Below the pieces are notes generated by a model. The model saw nothing but the letters and a program-made list of their open reading frames with translations, ran no database searches and was not told the origin of the DNA. From positions 1 through 64,000 of the forward strand of contig CALDLA010000009.1 of NCBI GenBank assembly GCA_937898415.1: 64,000 bases of DNA, in the 5' to 3' direction. Position numbers and translations under genes: made by a program. This document shows, piece after piece, positions 7,168-16,000 of the stretch (positions within the stretch are counted from its first letter, which is position 1; each line of letters opens with the position of its first letter). Source of the stretch: an uncultured Prevotellaceae bacterium (GTDB taxonomy: Bacteria > Bacteroidota > Bacteroidia > Bacteroidales > Bacteroidaceae).

Positions 7168-8397
7168 ATGGATATACAGAGTTTCTTCATATCACTCTTG
7201 AACGTGGTCTGCGAGATGGCTCCCTATCTGTTGTTGGGATTCTTCATCGCAGGAGTTCTGCACGTCTTTGTGCCGCAAAGGTTCTATGCCAATTATCTTT
7301 CGCGTAACAATAAGCTGTCCGTTGTTTGGGCGGCGCTGTTGGGCATACCCCTCCCGCTGTGTTCATGTGGAGTCATCCCCACCGCTATAGGACTAAGGAA
7401 CGAGAAGGCGTCGAAGGGAGCCATTGCCTCGTTTCTGATTGCCACACCGCAGACGGGCATCGACTCCATTCTGGCCACTTTCTCGCTGATGGGACTTGGC
7501 TTTGCCATTATCCGTCCTACAGCAGCGCTTATCACAGGTGTTTGTGGCGGACTGCTGGTAAACCGTCTGGTTCGTGAGGATGATATAAAGGATGATTCGT
7601 CCACTTCATGCCAAGTAGAAAGCGGAAACAGGATTTGGCGCGTACTAAAGTATGCCTACTATGATATGCTTCGCGACATCGGTCTGCGACTGCTTATCGG
7701 ACTTGTTGTTGCGGCATTGATTCAGGTCGCTGTACCTGATGAGTTTTTCCTCAGTTTCGGCAGTCAACCACTGTTGCAGATGCTGGTAATCTTGGTTATC
7801 GCCGTACCGATGTATATCTGCTCGACGGGTAGTATTCCCGTGGCAGCAGCCCTGATGATGAAAGGACTCTCGCCAGGAGCGGCACTGGTGATGCTGATGG
7901 CCGGGCCTGCGGTAAATCTCGCCTCTATCCTCGTGGTTCATAAGTCGATGGGACGTCTCTTCACATCGATTTATCTGATGACCATTGTTGGTTTCGCAGT
8001 TCTATTCGGCCTGCTGCTCAATGCTACGGGAATCGACTTCTCCGTCGCTGCCCAAGATGCTTGCTGCATGAGCACGTCCGTTCTGCCAAGTCCGTTCAAA
8101 TTCGTTTGCGCCACAGTATTAACACTATTAATAATATTTGCTCTTATGATGAAGTTTTTCAGCAAGTTTACCAGCAAAAAGCCGTTAGACCCCGATGTAA
8201 TCGTCTACCGGGTTGAGGATATGCATTGCAGCCATTGCGAGGCCGCCGTCGTCCGTGCCGTCGAGGAAGTGCCAGGCGTAGAGAAAGCCAAGGCCAGTGC
8301 ATCAGCCAACACCCTCACCATCAAAGGCCCCGCCACAGAAGAGTCTATCCGTAAAGCTGTTGAGGGTATCGGATATACGTTCAAAGGAAAGGCTTGA
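7168..8397 (+). CDS. Metal permease (DUF318/ArsP-type) with C-terminal HMA domain
   Basis: 409 residues. The N-terminal 320 or so residues are a polytopic permease of the ArsP/DUF318 (SO_0444-like Cu/Zn efflux) type, with the paired motifs GIPLPLCSCGVIPTAIGLR and AVPMYICSTGSIPVAAAL, each carrying a cysteine in a re-entrant segment. After a linker the last 70 residues form a heavy-metal-associated domain with the metal site DMHCSHCEAAV (CxxC). The likely role is export of Cu, Zn or arsenical from the cytoplasm, with the HMA domain delivering or sensing metal. The start at 7168 is chosen because the -7 box at 7154 puts transcription right there; an in-frame codon at 7126 lies upstream of the promoter. 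A terminator follows. Confidence 0.88.
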   Translation: MDIQSFFISLLNVVCEMAPYLLLGFFIAGVLHVFVPQRFYANYLSRNNKLSVVWAALLGIPLPLCSCGVIPTAIGLRNEKASKGAIASFLIATPQTGIDSILATFSLMGLGFAIIRPTAALITGVCGGLLVNRLVREDDIKDDSSTSCQVESGNRIWRVLKYAYYDMLRDIGLRLLIGLVVAALIQVAVPDEFFLSFGSQPLLQMLVILVIAVPMYICSTGSIPVAAALMMKGLSPGAALVMLMAGPAVNLASILVVHKSMGRLFTSIYLMTIVGFAVLFGLLLNATGIDFSVAAQDACCMSTSVLPSPFKFVCATVLTLLIIFALMMKFFSKFTSKKPLDPDVIVYRVEDMHCSHCEAAVVRAVEEVPGVEKAKASASANTLTIKGPATEESIRKAVEGIGYTFKGKA

Positions 8398-8411
8398 TAT
8401 AATTAATCAAA

Positions 8412-8440
8412 GCTCCGACCTGCAGTTAGCAAGCCGGAGC
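8412..8440 (+). terminator. Terminator of the permease gene
   Basis: GCTCCG...CGGAGC with an inner TGC/GCA pair, then ATCTTTT; 15 bp after the permease stop. Confidence 0.7.
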
Positions 8441-8465
8441 ATCTTTTGGAATTATATGGAATGGC

Positions 8466-8876
8466 TTACGCCACGAAGTGCTTGATGTTGTGGGCTGAAG
8501 TCTTGTTGGCATCGTAGCTGACTGTCAACTCACGAGTGCGTGGATTCCAGTTGGTGTCCATCACGCCCTTCATATTCTCAACCTTTGCCACAACTTTCTT
8601 ATGAGGTTCGTGACGGCTCACCTTGATAGTGCAGGTCTTCACGTCAGGACGATAGGCATGGGTCTTGTTGGCATCGAAGTGGCTTGTCTTTTTATCAACC
8701 TTGTCGAAGTGCGAACCCTTCTTATCGTTATTCACTACCACAACAACCTTGTCGTTCTTACCGTTGTTGTTCTTCTTATTACCGGCCATTGCTGGCATTG
8801 CGAATGTGATGCTCATCATCATCATGATTGCGATCACTTTATTCAGCCAATTAGTGCTCACTATTGTCTTCTTCAT
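8466..8876 (-). CDS. Exported HMA-like protein lacking the metal CxxC
   Basis: 136 residues. A signal peptide (KVIAIMMMMSITFAMPAMA) is followed by a very Lys/Asn/Asp-rich linker (NKKNNNGKNDKVVVVVNNDK) and then a domain of about 65 residues whose pattern TCTIKVSRHEPHKKVVAKVE, MKGVMDTNWNPRTRELTVSY is that of a heavy-metal-associated (ferredoxin-like) fold. The CxxC of true HMA domains is replaced by RHEPH, with histidines as possible ligands. Periplasmic. It converges with the HMA-containing permease across a 68-bp gap, suggesting a role in the same metal response. Confidence 0.7.
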   Translation of the reverse strand: MKKTIVSTNWLNKVIAIMMMMSITFAMPAMAGNKKNNNGKNDKVVVVVNNDKKGSHFDKVDKKTSHFDANKTHAYRPDVKTCTIKVSRHEPHKKVVAKVENMKGVMDTNWNPRTRELTVSYDANKTSAHNIKHFVA

Positions 8877-8943
8877 AATCTTCTTCTTTTAAATTGTTCA
8901 ACTTTCGTTATGTGTTCAGACTCCTATGTTCTGGATCACGGTG

Positions 8944-8951
8944 CAAAGTTA
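8944..8951 (-). promoter_or_regulatory. Bacteroidota -7 box TAACTTTG
   Basis: TAACTTTGCACCG on the minus strand, giving a 5' leader of about 60 nt for the HMA-like gene. Confidence 0.6.
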
Positions 8952-9043
8952 AGGCGAATCAATGGGATTTGAAAATGAAAAACCCGATTTTGAGATTCCT
9001 GAATCCCTAAACTTTCATGGGGATTTTCCCAAAGGCCCCGAAT

Positions 9044-9090
9044 GTTTAACTGAGTTTAAAGAATTGACAGCGTAGTTTAAGCGAGTTTAA
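9044..9090. repeat. Helically phased GTTTAA repeats upstream of hsp20
   Basis: GTTTAA occurs at 9044, 9054, 9075 and 9085, i.e. spaced 10, 21 and 10 bp, so all lie on one face of the helix. Position about 45-90 bp upstream of a sigma-54-type promoter fits an activator-binding region. Confidence 0.5.
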
Positions 9091-9134
9091 ATTCCGTGCC
9101 ATTCTGGCCTCTTTGGAATGTCAGATTGGCATTC

Positions 9135-9148
9135 GGCACGTAAGTTGC
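9135..9148 (+). promoter_or_regulatory. Sigma-54-type -24/-12 promoter
   Basis: TCGGCACGTAAGTTGCT carries GG and GC with exactly 10 bp between (9135-9136 and 9147-9148), close to the RpoN consensus TGGCACGnnnnTTGC. No TAnnTTTG box is seen between here and hsp20. Transcription would start near 9160. Confidence 0.6.
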
Positions 9149-9220
9149 TTTTAGATGTGTGAGAGCCGGAGCTCAAAAGGCAAAGGCACTCAGAACATAC
9201 GTTAAACTAAAAGTATAATT

Positions 9221-9226
9221 AGGAGG
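9221..9226 (+). promoter_or_regulatory. Strong Shine-Dalgarno AGGAGG
   Basis: AGGAGG 8 bp before ATG 9235. Such sites are rare in this window, where most starts have only A-rich leaders, and it fixes the hsp20 start. Confidence 0.8.
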
Positions 9227-9234
9227 TATTGATT

Positions 9235-9696
9235 ATGTTACCAGTAATGTTTCAGAACAGTTGGATGCCAACAGTATTTGAGGATTTCTTGAACAATGAT
9301 TGGATGCCTCGTGCCAACAGTACAGCACCCGCAGTCAATGTCAAGGAGAGTGAGAAGGCCTACACGATGGAACTTGCAGCTCCAGGCATTAAGAAAGAAT
9401 ATTGCCGTGTGGCCATCAACGACGAGGGCAACCTCACCATCGCCATTGAGAAGGGAGGAGTCCACGATGTTGATAACATCGATGGAGGGCACCAACAGGA
9501 ACACAAGCATGAGGACAAGCACCATCACTATCTGCGCCGCGAGTTCAGCTACTCGAACTACGAGCAGAGCTACACGCTGCCAGACGATGTGGTGAAGGAT
9601 CAGATCTCTGCCAAGGTCGAGGACGGCATCCTGACCGTCACCATGCCGAAGACCGAGCCGAAGCAGAAGGTCACCAAGGCCATCGAGGTATCATAA
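9235..9696 (+). CDS. hsp20: Small heat-shock protein (Hsp20/alpha-crystallin family)
   Basis: 153 residues. The alpha-crystallin domain runs from about residue 30 (APAVNVKESEKAYTMELAAP) to 140 and ends with the conserved GILTVTMPK. A His/Glu/Asp-rich insertion (GHQQEHKHEDKHHHY) sits before the RREFSYSNYEQSYTLP strand, as is usual in Bacteroidota members. It is an ATP-independent holdase that binds unfolding proteins in the cytoplasm. Regulation looks unusual: a sigma-54-type promoter, phased upstream repeats and a strong ribosome-binding site. It ends in a terminator shared with the convergent dinB gene. Confidence 0.95.
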   Translation: MLPVMFQNSWMPTVFEDFLNNDWMPRANSTAPAVNVKESEKAYTMELAAPGIKKEYCRVAINDEGNLTIAIEKGGVHDVDNIDGGHQQEHKHEDKHHHYLRREFSYSNYEQSYTLPDDVVKDQISAKVEDGILTVTMPKTEPKQKVTKAIEVS

Positions 9697-9744
9697 GCCT
9701 TTCATGGCTTTGTCTAAAAAGGATTGAAACATCTAAAACAGTTG

Positions 9745-9779
9745 GGAGCAGCATCCATTGCGGTGTTGCTCCTCTTTAT
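9745..9779. terminator. Terminator between hsp20 and dinB
   Basis: GGAGCAGCA/TGTTGCTCC stem (9745-9753/9764-9772) followed by TCTTTATTTATTT. Confidence 0.7.
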
Positions 9780-10877
9780 TTATTTCTCTGGCCATGGCTC
9801 AAATTCCAATTCCAACTCAATCCATTGATTTTCTTCCTGTGGTGTGGCAATCTTTTGATTGGAAACGCCCAATCCTAACAGTCGGATGGGGTGTGTGTGG
9901 CGCTCGGCGTAGCCGCTTTGCTTGTCAAAGAACTCCACTTGTTGCATCAACTGCTTGGCCAACGGAAGGATTTCGTCTTTGGTGCGGAGAATATAATCAA
10001 CAGTGATGCTGCGGGTGATTTGCCGGAAGTCCAGAAACTTCACTTTCAGTGTCAGGGTGCGGCCCTCGAAGTCATTCTTCTCGATGCGCCTGACTAGTTC
10101 GAGCACCGTGTGATACAGGTGAATGGTGACGGCGGCATTCTCGCTGATGTCCGATTCAAAGGTCTGTTCACAGCTGACACTCTTCCGTTCCCACTCGCTG
10201 ATGACAGGCCGGTTGTCGATACCTCGCGAGAAATCGTAGAACACTTGCCCCATCTTGCCGAACTCCTGCGTCAGTCGGCTCAGCGACATGTTTCTCAGGT
10301 CAAGTCCCGTGAAGATTCCCATTCGGTGCATTTTCTCAGCGGTCTTCTGACCTATACCCCAAATCTTCTCTATCTTCAGTTGTGCGATGAAGTCCAAAGC
10401 CCTGTCAGGGTGAATCACTGTCAGCCCGTCGGGTTTGCGCCAATCGGAGGCAATCTTTGCCAGGAACTTGCAGTAGCTCACGCCTGCCGATGCCGTCAGT
10501 CCCGTCGTCTCACGGATACGCTGCTTGATTTCTCGCGCAATATCCACGCCCAACTCAATTCCCTTCTTATTCTCCGTCACATCGAGGAAGGCTTCGTCGA
10601 GGGATATAGGCTCTATCAGGTCGGTATAGTCGTGGAATATCTCATGTAACTGTGCTGAAACCTCCTTATACTTTTGGAAATGCGGCTCCACGATGATCAG
10701 TTGCGGACACAGCCGCTTGGCAACCTGAATGGACTGTGCCGAATGCACGCCAAACCGCCGTGCTTCGTAGCTGGCTGTTGATACCACGCCCCGTTCGGCA
10801 TCGTGCCCCACCGCTATCGGCTTGCCACGAAGCTCAGGATTGTCGCGCTGCTCTACAGCCGCGAAAAACTGGTCCAT
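9780..10877 (-). CDS. dinB: DNA polymerase IV (Y-family), N-terminally short
   Basis: 365 residues from ATG 10877. The Y-family palm, fingers and little finger are all present: MDQFFAAVEQRDNPELRGKP at the start, the catalytic pair in EPISLDEAFLDVT, thumb helix-hairpin-helix IEKIWGIGQKTAEKMHRMG, and the little finger to the end. Translesion polymerases normally begin with five to eight more residues (K-I-I-H-x-D-M-D) whose first Asp binds the catalytic metal; here the frame upstream reads SILSKLSDN with no start codon, so that Asp is absent. The polymerase may be inactive or altered. The promoter and start region is packed with ATTATCAGAA palindromes, which may be an SOS-like operator or the scar of a rearrangement. 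Confidence 0.88.
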   Translation of the reverse strand: MDQFFAAVEQRDNPELRGKPIAVGHDAERGVVSTASYEARRFGVHSAQSIQVAKRLCPQLIIVEPHFQKYKEVSAQLHEIFHDYTDLIEPISLDEAFLDVTENKKGIELGVDIAREIKQRIRETTGLTASAGVSYCKFLAKIASDWRKPDGLTVIHPDRALDFIAQLKIEKIWGIGQKTAEKMHRMGIFTGLDLRNMSLSRLTQEFGKMGQVFYDFSRGIDNRPVISEWERKSVSCEQTFESDISENAAVTIHLYHTVLELVRRIEKNDFEGRTLTLKVKFLDFRQITRSITVDYILRTKDEILPLAKQLMQQVEFFDKQSGYAERHTHPIRLLGLGVSNQKIATPQEENQWIELELEFEPWPEK

Positions 10878-10985
10878 ATTATCAGAAAGTTTTGATAATA
10901 TGGATTATCAGAACCAAAGATATATCATATCAATTGTGTAAGTTGTTGAGTTTTAAATTATTTATTAGTCCTTAGTTCTGATAAT
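10878..10985. promoter_or_regulatory. Palindromic ATTATCAGAA sites and promoter of dinB
   Basis: ATTATCA-N8-TGATAAT lies at 10878-10899, ATTATCAGAAC at 10904-10914, and its exact inverse GTTCTGATAAT at 10975-10985. On the minus strand a -7 box TATCTTTG covers 10914-10921, so the second site overlaps the transcription start and the first overlaps the translation start, as expected of repressor operators. Confidence 0.55.
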
Positions 10986-11097
10986 ATTGGAAAAGATAAA
11001 CAATAATCATGAAACTGCAAAATATTTCGCCCACTTTTTTGCATAAGCAGGCGAAAAACACTGTAAGGCCGAATTATTATCGACTTACAGAACATAA

Positions 11098-11140
11098 AAG
11101 AAGCCGCGTTTCCCGAATGCGGAAAGCGCGACTTCTTCTA
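11098..11140 (-). terminator. Terminator of the SusC/SusD/FAS1 operon
   Basis: Read on the minus strand: GAAGTCGCGCTTTCCG-cattCGGGAAACGCGGCTTC, an imperfect 16-bp stem, followed by TTTTATG. It lies about 15 bp after the last gene of the operon. Confidence 0.7.
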
Positions 11141-11155
11141 TTTTGTTTGCTCAAC

Positions 11156-13024
11156 TTACTTGAAAGGCAAGTACCAGTTGCGTTCGTCGAGCAGCGAAAC
11201 GGCAGGCTGCTTGTAGGCTAACTTGGCGGCCAGCCAGCGGCTGCCGAAGTCGGAGCCATAAAGAGCGGCCTGATTCTTGTGACGGGCGATACGGGTAAGG
11301 TCGCCGTAGCGGCACCCCTCATAGGCCAGTTCAAGTGCCATTTCGTCGCAGATGATGTCCTCGACGGCATTGATGGTGTCGGCCATAGTGAACTGTGCGC
11401 CGGCAATGCCAAACTGGTCGTTCAGCTCAGCCAGTTTACGTCCTACGATAGTGTGGTACTGATAGGGCGAGAAAGCGCCCTGAGTGTAATAGACACCACG
11501 GCTATGGATAGACCAGTTGTCCTCGAACATGGTGAGATTCTCAGCCGACAGGAAAGGAACGGTGGTCTTCAGCATCGTCTCAGTCTCAGGACGGATATAG
11601 CGACCTGATGCCTGGTCGAGGCTGTCGCCGCGCATGACGTAGGAGAGGAGATCCTCGTTGATACCGTCCTTGAGGATGGCGAAGGCGGCATCAGGATAGC
11701 CCATGCGGTTGAGGGCCTCAGCCAGACGGAGGTAGACGGTGGCCGTGCGGTAGATGGGGATGTTGGCACTGGTGAACTTGGTCATGACGGCAAAGGTGGA
11801 GTCGTCCTTGCTAACCTGGCGCATGGTGTAATAACGGCGCAGGTCGCCCAGTTCAGCCGTCTTAACGACAGTGCTACCGCCGGAGGACGACGTGGGAGTA
11901 TAGTAGTACTCCTGTGCGTCGGAAAGGGCGATGTAGGAGGGCGACGGGTCAATCTGACGCTCCAGAAGGTAGCGTGCGCTTGACGAAGCCGAACCGCCAG
12001 TGGTGCTGTAGAAGTCGTAACCGAAATAGCGTGGCAACTCGGTAACGGCTCCGCGCAAGTAGTTGGCAGCCATGGGGATGTAGGTAATGATGTCGTTGGT
12101 GCTGGTGACGCTGAAAATGGTCGACCACTCAAAACTCGTATCAGAAGTGCGGAACGACATAGAAGTAGGAATCTTGTCCTCCAGAATCTTTATGATAAAA
12201 CTCTCTCTAGGGTCGGTGTATGCCTGACGGATACGCCACCGGTTGGTACGCAGGTAATTGAAGTAGTAACGTGCGGCCTGCTCGTACTGGTGAGTCTCAA
12301 GGAAGAGGTCGCCGAGGATGACGTCAACGGGAATCATGGCGTTCTTGGTCTGCACCTTCTTCTCCTGGGGATTCTCAGAGTCACTGCTATTGAGTACACC
12401 GGCACTGGTCTCGCCATAGTCGGGGACGGGGGTACCGCTGAACTTGATGAGTTCGGGTGTCAGCGCGTCGCAAATGCCGCGCAGGTCCTTGGTCTCCATC
12501 TGGCTGTTGGCCTGTCCTATGCTGACCAATGGATCAGTGTAGAAGGGCACTTCACCGTAGTTCTTGCACAGCTGCAGATAGGCCCACGCACGGACAGCAA
12601 GGGCTTCAGCATACTCTGGGATAGCCACCAACCGGCTACCAGTGCGCAACGTGGTGTCGCGGTGGGCCAGGTAGTAGTTGCAGTTGTTGATGACGCGGTA
12701 ATAGACGTAGGCCGAGTCGTACTTGTTGGTAGCGTCGGCGGTGAAGTTGGCCAGCCTCTGGAGGTCGGTCTCCGTATACATGTTGGTGGTCGTCAGGTCG
12801 CCGCGCATCTCGCCCGTCATGACATACTGGTCGGCCAGCAACTGCAGGCCCTTCAGTATGCCGAGTGTATAGAACATAGAGTCCGTCTTCTGGTCGAGTG
12901 CCGGGTCAAAAATCTGACGGTCGCTTTCGGTCTCGAACATATCCTCGCAGGAGGTGAAGATTGCGGCACCGCTGCAGCACAGCGAACAGGCGATAAGGTA
13001 TTTTGTGATATTCTTTGTAATCAT
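11156..13024 (-). CDS. SusD/RagB-family surface lipoprotein (second pair)
   Basis: 622 residues with a lipoprotein signal ending GAAIFTSC. The architecture is that of SusD proteins: TPR-like helices in the N-terminal half (EYAEALAVRAWAYLQLCKNY, FYTDPLVSIG) and the C-terminal helices ALELAYEGCRYGDLTRIARH, ending in LPFK as is usual for the family. It would bind a ligand at the cell surface and form the lid of the SusC channel encoded 13 bp upstream. It is the last gene of the operon. The signal peptide is almost identical to that of the FAS1 protein two genes upstream. Ligand unknown; no glycoside hydrolase lies within the operon. Confidence 0.93.
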   Translation of the reverse strand: MITKNITKYLIACSLCCSGAAIFTSCEDMFETESDRQIFDPALDQKTDSMFYTLGILKGLQLLADQYVMTGEMRGDLTTTNMYTETDLQRLANFTADATNKYDSAYVYYRVINNCNYYLAHRDTTLRTGSRLVAIPEYAEALAVRAWAYLQLCKNYGEVPFYTDPLVSIGQANSQMETKDLRGICDALTPELIKFSGTPVPDYGETSAGVLNSSDSENPQEKKVQTKNAMIPVDVILGDLFLETHQYEQAARYYFNYLRTNRWRIRQAYTDPRESFIIKILEDKIPTSMSFRTSDTSFEWSTIFSVTSTNDIITYIPMAANYLRGAVTELPRYFGYDFYSTTGGSASSSARYLLERQIDPSPSYIALSDAQEYYYTPTSSSGGSTVVKTAELGDLRRYYTMRQVSKDDSTFAVMTKFTSANIPIYRTATVYLRLAEALNRMGYPDAAFAILKDGINEDLLSYVMRGDSLDQASGRYIRPETETMLKTTVPFLSAENLTMFEDNWSIHSRGVYYTQGAFSPYQYHTIVGRKLAELNDQFGIAGAQFTMADTINAVEDIICDEMALELAYEGCRYGDLTRIARHKNQAALYGSDFGSRWLAAKLAYKQPAVSLLDERNWYLPFK

Positions 13025-13037
13025 AATTTCTTATTCA

Positions 13038-16000
13038 TTAGAGGTTAATCTTGAGTCCCAATGTGAAGGTGCGTCCCAACGCTACATTGCCATTATCGAT
13101 GCCTTGATAGAGGACGGCATTGGCCACCGACATTTCGGGATCGTTGCCTAAATAGCGGGTGATGGTCACAAGGTTGTTGGCCTCAGCCCAGATGCTGAGT
13201 CCCTGCAGCCAAGAGTAGTTGACAGGCACCTTGTAGGTGAGGTTCACGGTCTTGAGGCGCAGATAGCTGCCGTCCTCAATCCAGCGGTCGCTGAAACGGC
13301 TGTTGCCCATGGGGTCATTGTAGGAAATGCGGGGGATGTCAGTCTTCTGGCCGTCGGCACGCCAACGGTTGGTCATGGCCGTCGTCTGGTTGTAGAAGTT
13401 GAAGCCTCCCTCAATCAGGCTGCGCTGATAGTTGAAGATGTCGTTGCCCAGCGAGTAGTTGAAGCCTATGTGCAGGGTTAGGTTCTTCCAGTTGACGTTG
13501 GCGAAGATGTTACCATAGATGTCGGGGTTGGGATTGCCGATAATGGTCTTGTCAGCCTCACCGATGATGCCGTCGCCATTGATGTCAACGAAGTGGACAT
13601 CGCCGGCCTTGAACTCCTGACGGGCACCAGTCTCGTCAATCAGGGCGAGGTAGCCTCCGCGTCCGGCAGCGGCAGCCTCCTGGTCGGTGGCAAACACGCC
13701 GTCAGTCTTGTAGCCGTAGAACACACCCACGGGCTGACCCACGATAGTGGCGATGTTGTCCTTGCCGTAGATAGAGGAGGTGAAGCCCTGTGCGGTCTTC
13801 TCTCCACCTACGTACAGCTTGCTGTCGTTAGGCAGCGACTTGACCTTGTTGACGTAGTGTCCGGCACTGACACCCACCTCGACGTTCAGGCGGTTCATGA
13901 CAACGGGCTTGGCCGTCACCGTCACCTCGAAGCCAGTATTGTCGAGCGATCCTCCATTGCTCCAGTAGCTGTTGATACCGGCAACAGGGTTCTCGAAGGT
14001 CTTCAGCGTCAGCAGGTTGCTAGTGTGGTTGAAATAGTAGTCGAAGTCAATGCCCAAGCGGTTGTTCAGCATGTAAGCTCTCAGTCCCAGGTTCAGTTTG
14101 TTGGTCTGCTCCCAGGTGATGCTCTCATTGCCGATGTTGTCGAGTACGGCAGCCGTCGACTTATACAAGTACTTGGTGACGTTGAACGACGTGCGGGCAG
14201 CGTTGCCCGAGATGTCGTCGTTACCCGAGATATCGTAGCCGGCCTTCAGCATCAAGTAGTTCAAGCCCTTCACCTTGGGGAACCAGGCCTCGTTGGTGAT
14301 GAGCCAGCCTAACTGCACATTGGGGAAGAGGCCCCACTTGACACCGCCGATGCTGATGCCGCCGTCGGCCTCCTCGCCAAAGCGGCTGCAGCTCTCGAGG
14401 GCTAACGACACCTGAGCGAAGTAGCGGTTGCGGTAGTTGTAGTCCACATTGCCGTACCACGTGAGGCTGCGCCACTCGTCATCGACGCCCGTGGCATCGA
14501 CGAAGTCCATCTTCTCAGAGATGTTCGGAGTCTTGTCGTTACCTGCCGACGAGTACTGGCCTTCAGGCTGGTTATCGTCATAGGCAAACGAAGAATAGCG
14601 GATACCGGCAAAGGCATTGACATGGTGCTCACGCAGTTGCTTGGTCCACTCCAGACGAGTGTCGCTCATGACGGCTGTCTCTTTCGAGAACATGGACATG
14701 GCCTTGTTCTGTACATAGCCCAGGCCGTCGATGAGGAAGGTAGGCATACCGTCCTTTGGGCGATAGTAGCGCTGGGATACGCGGTCGAGCGTATAGCTGA
14801 ACACCTCGGTCAGCGTCAGGCTGTTATTGAACTCAAAACGCGGGGCAATCACCGTATTGAAGTGGGTCATCTCCACGCGGTTCTTATTGATAGCGTCACC
14901 GTTGGCAAGCAGGGCCGTGGGGTTACCTAATGTCAGGTCGCTGTCGAGCACGGTCAGGTAGTCATCGGCCTCAGCGAGGGTTGACGACAGCTTGCGCGTC
15001 ACATTATTATAAGTATAGGGATTCAGGAACGGCGACTTGATGAGTGCCAAGAAGGTGGGCGAAGAGATGGTTCCCTCCGTTAGGCTGGAGGGAGCGCCGT
15101 TGTCGAATACGTCGCGGTTAATCTTGGCATACGACATGTCAAAACGGGTGGTGAGCCGGCTGATGATATTGATGTCTGTGTTAAAGCGGACGTTCAGACG
15201 GTTGAAGCCGTTTCTGCGGGCAGTGCTCTGGCCATCGGTATAGCCTAACGAAAGGTTGTACATACCTACATCGTCGCCACCCTGCACGTTGATGTTGTAG
15301 TTCTGGGTCATGGCCGTGTGGTAGACCTCATCCTTCCAGTCAGTACTGTTATGGTACTTGGCATAGTAGTATTTCGACGGATCGTCGATGAGGAACTTGA
15401 AGGTCAGGGGGTCTGTGTAGTTCGATATGTCGGGGTAGGTACCTAACATTTCCGTAGCATAAACCCTGTACTGGGCAGCGTCCATCATATCCGGCAGACG
15501 GGGCTTCAGGACGACACCCACGCCGATGTTGGCGTCGATGCGGGTAGCCATGCTATGACCGCGCTTCGTCGAGATAAGGATGACGCCGGCAGCGCCCTTG
15601 GCTCCGTAGAGAGCCGTGGCGTTCTTCAGCACGGTGACCTTCTCAATATCCTCGGGATTGATGTTGAGCATCAGGTTGGTGTAGTCGCCGTCATGCAGGG
15701 CGATACGGGTCTGCTGCATGTCCTGGACGACGCCATCGACGACAATCAGCGGCTGGGCATTGGAGGTCAGTGAATTGAGACCGCGCACAAACATGGCCGA
15801 GCCGTATCCGGGACCTCCGGAGCGTGAGATGCTGCGGACATCGGCACCCAACGACCCCTCGATGTCGGTCTCGACGGTCTGAGAGGTGGTGTTGACAATG
15901 TTGGTCTCGGCCTGGGCACCAATGGTATTGGACTTGCCGTACATGGGGCGGAACTTGTCGCTCAGCATCTCTATGTTACCGACGGTTCCCTTCGGGCCAA

